Shown here in pieces: positions 36,249-48,302 of a stretch of DNA of 64,000 nucleotides. The stretch's first letter is position 1, and every line of letters begins with the position of its first letter. The stretch is from positions 34,777,501 through 34,841,500 of the forward strand of contig NC_080568.1 of NCBI RefSeq assembly GCF_030253575.1. The letters run 5' to 3'. This DNA comes from Rhododendron vialii. Its lineage: Eukaryota; Streptophyta; Magnoliopsida; Ericales; Ericaceae. The position numbers and the translations under genes were made by a program. The notes under the pieces were generated by a model. It searched no databases, was not told where the DNA came from, and worked only from the letters and a program-made list of their open reading frames with translations.

Positions 36249-37604
36249 CAGGGACGGAGCTAGGAATTTCACTACACAGGGGCAACCATGTATGCGCACA
36301 AGACAAAAAGGAAGAAAGAAAAGAAACGTGCATAACAACGTGAATACATTAAAACTCAAAAATGTAAAAAATAGCAACATGACTACTCCATACTTAATTA
36401 TGCTTTTCATAAATTATGCTCCCAAAAGAATTTAAATAAAATATGCGACCAATTCTGCATAAAAATACTAAAATAAAATAATTAAATTGAAAAAATACAA
36501 AACATTTTGGAAAATTGCAATTTCGTAATACAATGAATGTAAATAGGTAAGAGTTGCATCACTATAGTTTGAGTACATTTTAACTAAGTTAACTCATACT
36601 CAACTATCAATTGACAATCAATTGCAAATTTAAAAATGAATGTAATACTTTTTTATTTGTAATCATCAACATTGTGACACATCAATTATAGGACAAAGAG
36701 TGTACATGTAGCTTACATCTACTTTTGTGATTAATTATTTATATGTTTAAATTTTTAATTATGTTGTGTCTTGCCCGTGCTTTTTTCGTGCTCATGCTGT
36801 GCATGTGTTGTGTCGTGGCACTCTTAAACGTGTTGTGCCTATGCGGGATGCCTGCTGTAGCGAAGACCTTTGCACCATACCTTCAAGATAGAAAATCAAA
36901 CAATATTAAAAAAGATAAAGCAGCAAGCATATAAAAGAAATTGATTATACATTGCCTACGTAAGGCCGGAGCTACTTCCTGGGAAGTTCTATCAGCATGT
37001 TAATATCCCCCCTCCCAAACAATGGAACACAAAAATCCAAAGTAATAAAACTAAGATTACTACTGACAACAAAAATGATGATCATTATCAACAGTGCCAT
37101 CACGGAAGTTGATATATATTGCAAAAGTATTAACGACTTACCTCAGCTTATCTAGTAAAACGAGGCATCTTCAATTGCATTCCGCTCTTTCATATCATTA
37201 AAAATATCGATGATAGAATCGGCATCAAACCTTTTTGCATTATCCCTCTCCATGTAAGTGATTTAGAAACTTGCTAAAGTTCATCCCCCATCGTGTTGCG
37301 GAGTCTAGTGTTTACTCATTTCATAGTTACAATTTAGATTTCACCAAGATTACTTAGAGTTCATAAAATCTCCTCTTATGTTCTTATTTTCTCGAAACTG
37401 CCTTCAAAGTTTTGACGACGTGGGATTCTTGTGCCAAGAAAGAGGGAGAGAGGTCTGGTATGCCATGGAGATTTTTAGGCAGAGAGGGGGGCGAGCCTCT
37501 AAACTTTCATAGAAAATTTTTATTTTAAATATAATAAGTAAAGTTTTTTTTTTCTTTTTGTAGGGGCGACCACCCCTACTGGCCCCTCCCTAATTCCATC
37601 CTTG
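36249..37604. mobile_element. Non-autonomous hAT-type element in ANK2 intron 1
   Basis: A 1,356-bp insertion with termini cagggacggagctagg and the complement of caaggatggaattagg (12 of 16 match), flanked by the exact 8-bp duplication cctctagt at 36241-36248 and 37605-37612. The CAGGG/CAAGG ends and 8-bp duplication indicate hAT. The interior is AT-rich with no intact transposase. A short minus-strand stretch near 37190-37250 (FDADSIIDIFNDMKER) might be a transposase remnant. The equivalent ANK1 intron is only 253 bp and lacks it. Confidence 0.85.
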
Positions 37605-40448
37605 CCTCTAGTGTTTGAGTCTATCAGTGAAAAAGAAACTGTCTCAATTGTCATCCATAAAAACAAGAGAGAGTACATAACATAATTGTTTAACTTTCAT
37701 CACTTGTCTCATCATCTGCAAGGCCAAATTAGGCTACTAACTCTCAAACACAGAGAAATAATCATTACAGGATGGTCGTAAATGAAGCACCCAAAATTTG
37801 TACAGATTGAATTGTTGTAGACATCTAACTATTAGTTACAACAAATATATCATCCAGCTTTTGCAATTAATAACACCAGAACATGTAGCTGAAGGTCATG
37901 CAGGTTTTGGGTTCAAACTGATTGTGTACGCAGCATCGATATCCTAATAGTAATTTAACTTACTAATCCACTACCATTCTACCTGTAGCCCAAAATAAAA
38001 TACTCCCGAATTGATCAAATATGAGAGTTCTGAAAACATTTATTCCAACAGGTAGAATCCCTCTCCACTTGGCAGTCATGAAAGGGCGAGTTGAGGTCAT
38101 ATTAGAACTACTTCGAACTAAATCGGAGTCGATTCATGAGAAACTAGGCAGAGGGGAGACTGTTCTGCACTTATGTGTCAAATATAACAGGCTAGAGGCC
38201 TTCAAGACACTGGTGCAATATTTGCACAGCAACAACATGGAGTTTCTCCTAAACGCTGGAGACGATGATGGCAACACCATCTTGCATCTTGCTGCAGCCC
38301 TCAAACCAAAGGATGTGAGTTTCTGTGTATACACATAGCTAGTTACTCTCACTACTATGACTACGAAGAAGGACCAGACTCTTAAGTTTGTCCATTTGTG
38401 AGTCATTCTCGGATCTTCTTTGATAACGGAAAAGTTCATATTTTAAATCTCATCGATACCAACAACTATACCTAAAATAAGTTGAATGTTCTTAAACAAA
38501 TTGAGTCCTGCACCACTACAAACTGTTATTTTTCATCCCTTTGTCCCCATTTAAACATTTGTAACAAAAAACACAAGAAAGAGAGAAACTGATCTCTTAG
38601 ACTTGGTGCCGTGGCATCTAATAATAAAAACCCAGGTGCAGTAAGAGCCTTTTGGTCTAGGGTTCAACTTCTACCCACGTGCTATCACTTATTGTGTTTG
38701 AACCTTGCCAGTGAAAATTGAGCCGGATACACTCGAAACAGGAAACGCGCATAGGAAAACATTTTTTTCTGGGTAGCTCCAAGACTCTTTGACTTCCAAA
38801 AACAAATCCACTATTAGAATGCTAGGACGAGTGTGCTTTTCTGGAGTCTTTGACTGTCCTTGTTTCGTGTGCCATAGGCCGACCGCTTGAGTTGTTGAAA
38901 ATTTGCTGGGAATTAGTTGCTTATCTTTATCTTGCTCGGCTTGAAAACAACTGAAAAGGAAAAGCTAGTCAGAATTTTCTCAAGCTCTAATTGCTTTTCA
39001 TTTTTTGTTCTTAATTTTGTGGCGTTATTTTCAAACATTAATGGCACTTTGTATTTGCAGACCATAGAATACTTGTTGGGAAAAAAGAGTGTCAAAGACC
39101 ACGCCAACGTCAAGAACAAGAATGGTTCTACAGCTTTGGATGTTGTGCAGCACTGTCCTAACAGAGACCTAAAAACCATGGAAATTCGAGAGTTTCTTTC
39201 ACAAGTTGATGTTCGTAGATCCATTTGCAGTGAGCCGGATCCCAACCCTGAATCACCTCCCAATAATCCTCCTCCTCAACGTTGTTGTAAAGCTGGAGTT
39301 CTATTAATTGGATGCATTTCTAGGTTTTGGACCAAGTATATCAAGGTCGACCCTGCCTGGCTCCAAGAGGTACATTTAGATATCCACACACCCCCTCTCT
39401 CTCTCTCTCTCTCTCTCTGTGATGAGTTGTCACAATTTGATAGAAATACACTCATAAATATTTTTTTTCGGTCAAACGGAAATTCAAATACACTCGTACT
39501 TATGCATAACTATAAATCACAGCTCCACCAGCTTCCGTAACTTTTGTGGGGCCAAACATCCCAAAACCGACTCCTAGCTGCCTCGCCATGCTCCTCAACA
39601 AATTCGCTTTTGCTTGGTGACTCGCCACACCAAGCTGCAAGCAAGTCACTGTAGCACTCACCCCATTCTTATGATAAATGGTGATGGGCTTGGCGAAGGA
39701 GGCGCAAAAGTATTTCAGATATAGAGAACAAATTTTTGGATTTTTTTTGGATCAGAAGGAGGTTTTTCGATTTGAATAGCTATTTTGCTTAAGCTGCTGG
39801 GGGTGGGGATGTATTTTGTGCCTAGCCAAAATAAAATTTGGTGTTTTGAGTAGGCATTTCGCCTAGTGCGCAGTAGATGCTAAAAAATTCAAAATCACAG
39901 CTACACATTCTATCCATCAAATTATTAACTAATGTTTCAAGCAAACTCCAGAGTTAGCGAATCACCAAATTTGTCATGTTGTGCCCTTCATATGGGCCCA
40001 ATCTCAATCTCGAAAAGTGATTCTAATCGTTTATCTTCTTCGGCTCATCGAGTTTGTCGTGTACATAGAAAATCACACCTCCAGACATCAGTATAAACAT
40101 GACCGACCGAAACACACTGTCATAAAATATTAACCGCTAGCCTGATTTCTGAGATAAACTTAAGAATGATGAGACAAACAAATAAAATGGTTTTGATCCT
40201 TTTTTGGGCCTAAATGAGTGTATATGATGAGCAATATTGTGCTGAGACGTCACAGTCTTGTAGTCACAAAGCAACTAGGGGGACCTTTAACCTTTGGTCT
40301 GATATTTAACTCCCAACCAGGTACTATTATTTTCTTTGTTGGCCAATTCTATACGGGTTTAGTCCTTGGTTATAATTGGACAATTCATTTGTGGATAGTG
40401 GAATTGAATCCGAATTAGTCAGTGCATGGGTCGGATAATGCATGGGTC

Positions 40449-40590
40449 GGATAATGAGTTATGGGAACCCATTTTTTTAAGTTATGATGACCCAAAATAT
40501 ATGTAAATACATCTTTTATGGATAATGAGTTATGGGAACCCACTTTTTTAAGTTATGATGACCCAAAATATATGTAAATACATCTTTTAT
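40449..40590. repeat. 71-bp tandem duplication next to the ANK2 exon 4 acceptor
   Basis: Units 40449-40519 and 40520-40590 are almost identical (one visible change in a run of T). The second ends eleven bases before exon 4, so the duplication moved the branch-point region but kept the acceptor gccaacaacag. Confidence 0.92.
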
Positions 40591-41707
40591 GCCAACAACA
40601 GGTACGCGGTCATTTAATAACGGCAGCCACCCTAACTGCAACCATGGCTTATCAATCCATTTTAAGTCCGCCTGGGGGTTTTTGGCAAGACACAAAGAGA
40701 AGGCAATATGCTGCTTCGCCTGCCCCTTCTCCTTCCTCAGGCAATTCAAATCTTATTTCGGATGAGCACATTGCGGGACATGCCATTCTGGACAATAATG
40801 ACGGCGACACTTTTGCTAAATACTTGGTTCTTAACACCATAGTGTAAATAGCATCATTGAGCACTCTTGTGCTAGCCATGAGTGGATTCCCGAGGCACAA
40901 CAAGCTTTTAACATGGCTGTTGCTATTCACTGTGTACATCACAATTATATGTTTGGTTGAAGCTTATGCGTTGACAATTACTTTAGTTGCCCCAGAAATA
41001 TGGTCTAAATATAAGCTCCCTTCGGATATGTTTGATGGACTGTCGATTGGTTGGACAGGTGTATTCGCATTTGTTTTGGTGCTTCACTCATGCCGCTTCT
41101 TGGTATGGTTGGGGAACAAGTTGGTAAAACTCGTTAAAGCATGTTATCGTTGTTGCGGACCAACTCCAAGAGATGCACACAATATTACTATTGATCAGGT
41201 TAATCCAGCAGCTGGCAGCCAAAGGTGCATAGGAAACTTCTGCTAGCTAGTCTTCTTTGGTCTACTCTGGGCTTCTATTCCAAGCCGAGGTTTGTGCTTG
41301 TGGATCGGGATCAATACTGTAGACTAGTTGATTTGGTGTGGTCGAGAATCTTTAGTAAAGAATACGGCAACGTATGAAACCCTTTATTATGTGATTGTGA
41401 GTATATTTATGTAGCATGTGTGTGTCCACTAGCCCAGGGTGTGTAGTAGTGCCCAAGGGGCACCATTTAGCATTACCGTAGTAATAAACCTGACTTTATT
41501 GGATCAGTAAAACAGATGGGTGCTTGCACTCGCATGCTGAATCCCACCGGTCTCTCTCTGGAACCTCTCTACGTCATCAAAACTCAAAATCAACCATTTG
41601 TTTGTGTGGCTTTCATCGAAAGAGAAAAACTTGGTATCTTTTCATTTGCTATCATATGAGAAATGATTCAATCAATCTGTTTAAAATGAGGTGGTTCTTA
41701 TTTTAGT

Positions 41708-42120
41708 TAAAATGCATACATTCCTATTTTTTTCCTTTCCCGATCGAATTTCAATCATCCGAGCCGCTCAATGTGATCAGAACATGATTTTTAAGGGTAT
41801 CCGCGAGAAATCAGAAAAAAAATGACCGGAAAGGACTTCATCTGAACAGTTTTTTATTGAACGATTAAAAAAAACTGCTCAAATAAAGCCCTTCCTAGGT
41901 TTTTTTTTTTTGGCCGATTTCTCGCTGATACCCTTAAAATCACGTTCTGAACATATTGACTTCATTCGAACAGTTTTTTATTGAACGGTTAAAAAAAAAC
42001 TGCTCAAATAAGCCCTTCCCGGGTTTATTTTTTTGCCGATTTCTTAAGGGTACTCTTAAAATCATGTTCTGAACACATTGAGCGGCTCGGTTCGATCGGG
42101 AAAGGGGAGTCTGCATTTTA
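41708..42120. mobile_element. Foldback element downstream of ANK2
   Basis: Long imperfect inverted repeat: left taaaatgca...ctttcccgatcgaa...gagccgctcaatgtg, right the complement of the same words ending at 42120. The centre repeats gaacagttttttattgaacg directly, at about 41835 and 41966. No target duplication was found. Confidence 0.65.
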
Positions 42121-42149
42121 AGCGGTCATCATTTGAAACTTTCCCATGA

Positions 42150-42561
42150 TTCAATAATACTTTGGTAACCATCTTTAATTACTATGTTTTGGATATCAAG
42201 TGATGTGTCACTAATATATTGATGGAATATGCTTTATTTGTCGTATAGTGGAGTACTTTCTATCAATACTTTAGTGACACATCACATGATACCCAAAAGG
42301 GCCGAAACATAGGAAATTTTTGGTGTTTAGTGGATTTTTTTAGTTTGTCATCAAATTCAATAATACTTTGGTAACCATCTTTAATTACTATGTTTTGGAT
42401 ATCATGTGATGTGTCACTAATATATTGATGGAATATGCTTTATTTGTCATATAGTGGAGCACTTTCTATTAATACTTTAGTGACACATCACATGATACCC
42501 AAAAGGGCCGAAACATAGGAAATTTTTGGTGTTTAGTGGATTTTTTTAGTTTTTCGTCAAA
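42150..42561. repeat. 206-bp tandem duplication with internal hairpin
   Basis: Units 42150-42355 and 42356-42561 differ at only a few positions. Each unit holds an inverted pair (tgatgtgtcact ... agtgacacatca) around an AT-rich core. A diverged single copy lies at 49125-49290. Confidence 0.9.
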
Positions 42562-43343
42562 ATAGTTAGGATTAAAAATTGGGCACGACAAGTAGAATTG
42601 AAAAGAGCTCTGCTATTCGCAAGGAAAATTTGTAGGGAACCACGCAAGGAAAAACGCATTTAGGCCCATTTCGGGTCCCACAAAAATCTAAAAAATATCT
42701 ATAAATTTTCGAATATTATTTTATGAGACTCTATAAGAAATCAGCCCCAACGGAAATCGGTAAGTATTACTTTTATGAATCAATTGAACCAACTGTAAAT
42801 AAGACTTCAATTTTTTTATCCACTTTAGTCAATTATTCTTAGTTTTTGGTCTTAATTTTTAGTTTTCCAAATTTTTTTTGAACAACAAAGAAAATTTTCC
42901 AGAGGTTCTGGTTATGTAAGGTCTATATTTCAAATTCCATTTATCAAGACACATATTGATTTGTATCCCTTATCATTGAGTTGTAACTTATTGATTTTTC
43001 TTTATAAAGCGTATGTTTTAGAAAGTATATCAATTATATTGTGTAATTGAAAGATAGAGTTTGTTAATGAAATAGATTGGAAGAAAATCAATTCTTTTGA
43101 AATGAATTTCATGATTATAGCCGCCTATAAGAAAAGGGGATCACATAATCAATGGATGAAAAATATGGGAACGTGCATCAAAATTAGAGCTCAAGCAACT
43201 CCAGTAAAGCTTTTACCAGTGTTCGAGCAACTTGACAGATTTTATCCATCTATTTATAGGCAACTCTTTTGGGTTTTCTAAACCACCGAATAAACTTTTG
43301 CTGCTCTCCTCTGTGTCCAAAACTCATAAACTTCCATACGCAT
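42562..43343. other. AT-rich spacer, partly duplicated at 50.1 kb
   Basis: No gene. The segments 42545-42600 and 42780-42870 match 50130-50285 (for example tcaattattcttagtttttg in both), which marks the end of the duplicated ANK2 3' flank. Confidence 0.5.
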
Positions 43344-43745
43344 TGGCTTGTCAATGGACCGGATTCGATCCGAATCCGAATTTGATCCGATAATGTTGAT
43401 CCGATAATCCGAATCCGGTAATCCAAATAAGGATCGGATCGGATTAAATCCGTTATCAATCCGAATCCGAACTTTATTTATTTATTTATTTTATAAATTT
43501 TAAAAAAAACAGTAAATTTTTTATTTTGAAAAAAAAAATGTTTAAGTAGTTTTACTTTTATTTTAATTTTTTAAATATTTTTTTGGAAAATTTTTTTTTT
43601 TGCTAAAATTTTTGAAGTAAAAAAGTTTTCAGATCGGATTCGGATTTTCGGATCGGATCCAGATTTTTCTGATCCGAATTACCACTATCGGATTCGAGTC
43701 TTATCAGATTTGAGTCTTATCGGATCTGGCTGATTGACAGGCCTA
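43344..43745. mobile_element. Probable hAT-like MITE rich in GGATCGGAT
   Basis: Ends tggcttgtcaat and the complement of aggcctgtcaat are inverted. The interior repeats gatccgaat/attcggatc in both orientations around an A/T-rich centre. This tggc.tgtcaat terminus is typical of short plant hAT-like repeats. No matching target duplication is visible, so the borders are approximate. Confidence 0.5.
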
Positions 43746-44495
43746 AGATCGGCGTGCTCGCAGACAGACAGAAATGCCCGAACTCCAACGAACCCTTCCC
43801 CCCAGTTGGCGACCCTTTTGATCAACCAACGTCGAAATACACGAAAGGGGCGATCTATGTTTATCCTTGAAAGTCGACCTCTGCCCTTCACTCAGGAATT
43901 ACCTAAAAGGAAAGACAATCGAATCAGCTGCTGTTGGCCTCGTCACGTTTTCGATTTCTTAGTGACAAGCTTTCTCTCCACCTTCGGCCCGATGAGCTTG
44001 CGGGGGGTTGTTGGTGGACGATTTTGATCCGGTAGTTTCGATCAACTAAATCGAGAGAGAAGTAGGTAGTTGGCAAGGGTTCCAAACCTTAGATTTGACC
44101 GGCTATAGCCTTTTGGATAAAAATGAATCAACAGGGAATATTGAGATTCTTGTGGAATATAGCCGTCGGGAGTCGCGCACTAACCGGAATGACTTTTGTT
44201 GTGTTTTTGAATTTGGTATTATACTACGATAGGTTCAATATGGAAGATATCTTCTATAGATTAGGACCTCCTTTTTTTCACAAGTTTGTTCCTACATTTG
44301 ATTTACTATGTTGTATACCTTCTCTTTTCGAAAATGTAATGTAAATAATGAGTCAGTGAACAAACTAGAGAATCGAATTCAGAAGAACTACGTGGAGAAG
44401 TCAGTAAAAGGATGTCGAAGACCCAAGAAAGCAATGACGAAAGACAGATCAGAAAAAGAATGCCTAAGAGGATAAGCGCATGGATAAGCTCACTC
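43746..44495. other. Unassigned higher-GC segment, continues after 47610
   Basis: About 0.75 kb with composition unlike the AT-rich neighbours. It contains a 73-codon open frame (44123-44344; MNQQGILRFLWNIAVGSRAL...) with hydrophobic stretches and a mix of frames typical of plant mitochondrial intergenic DNA. The LINE-like insertion at 44496-47594 interrupts it. I recognise no gene. An organelle-derived (NUMT) origin is a guess. Confidence 0.25.
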
Positions 44496-44561
44496 AATTT
44501 TGCCGCCTCTCTCTCTTTTTAAAAAAATTCCCTCAACAAAGAAACCCTAGCTGCCGCCGCT

Positions 44562-44581
44562 GGGGGGGGGGGGGGGGGGGG
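44562..44581. repeat. G20 homopolymer
   Basis: An uninterrupted run of about 20 G in the 5' part of the LINE-like insertion; its length is prone to assembly error. Confidence 0.9.
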
Positions 44582-44677
44582 AGGCATCCGCCTCTCTCTC
44601 CCTCCTCCCCCCTCCCTGTTCGTTTTCCCCCGCCCTCCTCACCTCGTGGTCTCCCACCGCTGGCTTTCCATGCGCAC

Positions 44678-46690
44678 TGTCACACCCCACCCCGGGCCAG
44701 CACTCAAATGAGCCTAAACCGACGTGAGGGTGCAACATCAACCACCAACCCATTTCTATAACTCAAGTTTTAGCAACTAAATTAACCAACAACCATTTTA
44801 TTGATAACGCAAAACTTAACGTTCTTACAAACACAGCGGAAGTCTTAAGAAAGCATTAAACTATACAATAAACCAAATATGAACATAGGCTGCAACTACA
44901 TCCCTATCTACAAAATTTTGCCAAAACTAGTCCAGCCTTCCCAACATGCTACCCTAAGCGAGTGCACAACCCCACGACGATCAGCAGTGGATATCTACAA
45001 CGCTTGCAAAACTGGATTCCAAAATGGAATCCAGGAGTGTTATGAGACATGGATGCAATTCCATATTAAAGGTACAGCTAAAAGATATTCTCAACTTGTA
45101 ACAGTTTATCGAGAAATAAAAAGTAACACCAGACAAGCAGCCAATAATTTAAGGCATAAGCCTTTTGGCATTAAGCCAATCACCGGGCACACAGCCAATA
45201 GTTTAAGGCATAAAGCCATATGGCATAAAGCCAATCACCGGGCACACAGCCAATAATTTAAGGCATAAAAGCCTTTTGGCATAAAGCCAATCACCGGGCA
45301 CTAAGCCAACATTCAAGTTTAATTCAATATAGAATAACATCTATGAATCAAACACTCACCTCGTACTCCAAAAGAAAGTACAACTATGGTTTCGGTGCTC
45401 CTTGATTCATCGACTCGTCACCTATCCACAAGCCAAACATTTTAGTATAGAAATACTTTTAAGGCTTTAACAAATGCATTAACAATGTTCTGCATCAATT
45501 CAACTATTTAGTAATTGCCGAACAAAAGTAAATTCACCAATTCGTACCCAAAACCAAGAATTCCACAATTTCACACATTATCAACGGAACCACTGATCGA
45601 TTTCTGACTATAGAATTCTATAGGTTTCAAAGAATACTACAAGACCACCACCACTAGCAAGAAGGCTTCTAGTACATCAATCTAGATATAAAATTTGCCC
45701 AAATTGGACTCCGAATGACTAAGATATGCTCAATTGAAATTACACATCTAAAACAGAAACTACAGACCCAGCAGAACAATCTGCGATCGAATGCTCATTA
45801 AAAATCACACACTTAATCTTTTCCAATATTTCCAACGCCAAAACAACACCAACTGATCAAGGTTTAAGACTCAACAGCATCCATAGTCAGTAAGCATATT
45901 CAACTATGACAAAACTGATGAAGAACACAGCTATAAATCCTGCCCAGGATTTCAGAATCACTAAACTATTAACTTCGGAACCAAAACTGAATTTGCTCAG
46001 ACCAAACTAAGGCACAATCTTTACAGATTCAGAAAGATATACAAGTCTAGTTTCGGAATCAAGAAACGGTGCCTAAAACCGATACCCGAGCAAGAAGTTA
46101 TGCCCGTTTTTTCCAACATGTGTCTGGGCTGTCTGCCCAGACGCGAATCTGACTGCAGCCCGGTTAAAGATTTTTATCTTTTTCCAGGTTTCTCAGAAAA
46201 TTCTGAAATTTTTACAGCATAAACTACACACAAAGAAGCATCTACAGTAAAAATACCAGAAAATAACATGAACGGTATGTCAATGGTAAAAATTCGTCAA
46301 AAACAGGACAGACTCAACTCTGCTCAAAACACAGTTATGCATATTCATATGTTATACACGAATTTTCAGGAATAAACTCAACTTCAAGCTCAAAAACCCT
46401 CTCTCATGGCTTCAATTTGACCATACCTATTTCCTCCTTTCTTTCTTTCCTTCTTTCTTCTTCTTCTCCACCGGCTGATCTCTCTCTCTCTCTCTCTCTC
46501 TCACGTTGGAACCTCCTGATGGGTTTTCTTTCTTTCTATTTTTTTTTCTTTTGTTTTAAAAGAACACACACACACACAACACCACACCATACACACGGCA
46601 CACATGCACAATTCCAAAGAAAAATTGCACTCCAGCCCTTTAGGTTATTAAATATAACATTTAAGCACCTCAATTAAAAAGGGTGTTACA
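44678..46690. mobile_element. Solo LTR inside the LINE-like insertion
   Basis: Fossil LTR of 2,013 bp, starting tgtcacaccccacc and ending aagggtgttaca, with 5-bp target duplications cgcac at 44673-44677 and 46691-46695. The TGTCACACCCC / GGTGTTACA ends are usual for plant Ty3/gypsy LTRs. I see no internal region or second LTR. It includes three 55-bp tandem units and a (CT)n tract near 46480-46501. Confidence 0.78.
45138..45303. repeat. Three ~55-bp tandem units inside the solo LTR
   Basis: Units begin at 45138, 45192 and 45247, each starting cagccaata and containing ccaatcaccgggca. Confidence 0.88.
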
Positions 46691-47610
46691 CGCACAGTCG
46701 GGGTTCGTTCGTTGCTTGGCCAGGCGTGGCTCCCCCGTTCGGTGGATTCGTCCGGCGTGTGGTGGTGGTCCACAGTCCGTGGTTCCACACGGCGACTCCA
46801 GATCTGTCTTGCTCGAAGTCATCGGCGAGATAATAAGGTGTGTGGTTGGGTTGGAGTTTTCCTTCTTTTGGTTTTCTTTTCTGTTTACCGGTTGTTTCTT
46901 TCCTGGTGTTCTCCGATCTGGGTCCCCCCAAATTTGGGCTGTGCTGGTCTGGGTTTCCCCCAGGTCCGGCGGTTTGGGTGGTGGGCGAAATAAATTTAGC
47001 TTGGTTTTGATGGGTGGTAGGCGGCTGGTTCAGTGATGTTGTGGTGTTTTCCAGCAGCAGCAGCTGTGTTGCTGGTGTTGGGGGTCCTTGTAACAGCACT
47101 GGTTTGGTTGCTCTGGGCCGTCAACGGCAGATCGGGTGTGATGGAGGGTCTGGTCTTCGGCCACTGTGGTCGCTTGGGCATGTCGGAGTCGCTTTTCGGC
47201 GTTTGCCTCGGCTCTCGCGTCCGGAGCTTCGCATGACAGCAGAGGCTTGCCATGGAGTCTCCCCGGAGTTTCTCCTCTGCTGGAATGGTCTCTATTCCAG
47301 TCGGTTGGTGGCCGGTGTGGTCTGGCCATGAGAGCTGTTTCTTCCTTTACGCTTGTTTTCTGTTTGTTGTTTTCGATTACATCTACTCCTTGTTGTGTAA
47401 TGGTTTGTGCTGGGATTTCATTTGAGATCTTTCTGTCTTGTCCCGGACGGGATTCTCATATTAGCACCTAGTATTGATTTGCTTTTGCAGGGTGTCCTAG
47501 GGTCCCGAATTAGATAGTTTGGTGCACTCTTGTATTTTGCGATGTAATCTTCGCCTTCGGGTGTAATGAAATTGACTGATTCAAAAAAAAAAAAATGGAT
47601 AAGCTCACTC

Positions 47611-48299
47611 TAAGTCGTCAATTTTAGATCCAAATTCGAGATTTTCCTTATACAATATAATGTCACTATAATCGTATCCTTAACGATCTTTTGAATAATA
47701 CACAAGGGAGATTGTGGCTTGTCTCTTGGAGTAATCATGATCCATTGATCATCATGCCTTCAGAATAACTCCAACAGTTTTGTTCAAACTTTTATCCTAC
47801 TACTTGAAACGTTCTTCCGGTGGATTCTGCAAGTATCTCGGAGGACGTGAGGATTCAAGATGTGCGGAATCAACCACTTGGTGTGGAGTAAGTGTACGTG
47901 GATTCGGCAAGTCGATCTTCGGTTAGTCGGTGAGGATTCACGATTGTTTTAGTTAAGATCGTCTTTGTAACTGCACAATGATTATTTTAGTGGTTTGATT
48001 TCCTCCCATAGTTTTTATCCTTTTTAAGGAGTTTTCCACGTATATCCTGGTGTTCATCATTTATTGCTCTTCAATTCTTTTTATTTTGGTTGTTGAGTTT
48101 TTAGATAACGAAAAGGAATTTTCAGGTTAAAAGGATAGAAAGTAGAAGGCATTAAGCAGAGGTTAAAAGAAAATTTATAGTTTTCCAATACCTCTCTAAA
48201 GATGAATAACTGATTTCTAAAAATTCAACGTGAATGTAAGAAAAAAAATGGAAAAAGACAAATATATGTTATAAAAGTAAAGAACAAGAGCAAGAGAGC

Positions 48300-48302
<3 letters not shown>
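47611..48302. other. Continuation of the unassigned segment, then AT-rich DNA
   Basis: 47611-47960 has the same mixed composition as 43746-44495 and is its continuation across the insertion. From about 48165 the sequence (tttccaatacctctctaaag) recurs at 50280. No gene is recognised. Confidence 0.35.

Larger units (their letters stand above)
35737..41246 (+). pseudogene. ANK2: ankyrin/PGG membrane protein gene with one in-frame stop
   Basis: Same four-exon plan as ANK1: 35737-36073, 38052-38314, 39061-39369 and 40602-41246, with identical lengths for exons 1 and 2 (337 and 263 nt) and all GT-AG sites intact. It reads as ANK repeats (TPLHVAALRGHLDFTKALV and others), then a PGG domain (VRGHLITAATLTATM, PGG at about 327-329). 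A TAA at 40845-40847 replaces the TTA leucine of ANK1 inside the first membrane helix. Translation would stop after 384 residues, without the membrane helices. Past the stop the frame stays open for 132 codons to the conserved tail CIGNFC. Exon 3 is 69 nt longer than in ANK1, adding a Pro/Cys-rich linker. Intron 1 is enlarged by a hAT element. It is either a recent pseudogene or a soluble truncated protein; a sequencing error is also possible. Confidence 0.85.
44496..47594 (+). mobile_element. LINE-like retroinsertion with poly(A), split by a solo LTR
   Basis: The sequence is bounded by an exact 16-bp target duplication, atggataagctcactc, at 44480-44495 and 47595-47610, and ends in a 12-base A-run (47583-47594) after gtaatgaaattgactgattc, a 3' end typical of plant L1-type LINEs. 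The 5' part is GC-rich (gccgcctctctctc, aaaccctagctgccgccgct). Without the nested LTR it is about 1.08 kb and I see no ORF2 domains, so it is an internally deleted LINE, a non-autonomous LINE derivative, or a retrocopied transcript. Confidence 0.78.

Noticed and set aside
45138-45303. Regular repeats that could be taken for a CRISPR-like array
   Set aside because: The units are contiguous without unique spacers and lie in a plant LTR: a minisatellite. The same holds for 30691-30830 and 15295-15445.
46683-47471. Several overlapping open frames of 67-137 codons on both strands in the LINE-like body
   Set aside because: They overlap in all frames because of high GC; none shows reverse transcriptase, endonuclease or any other family motif.
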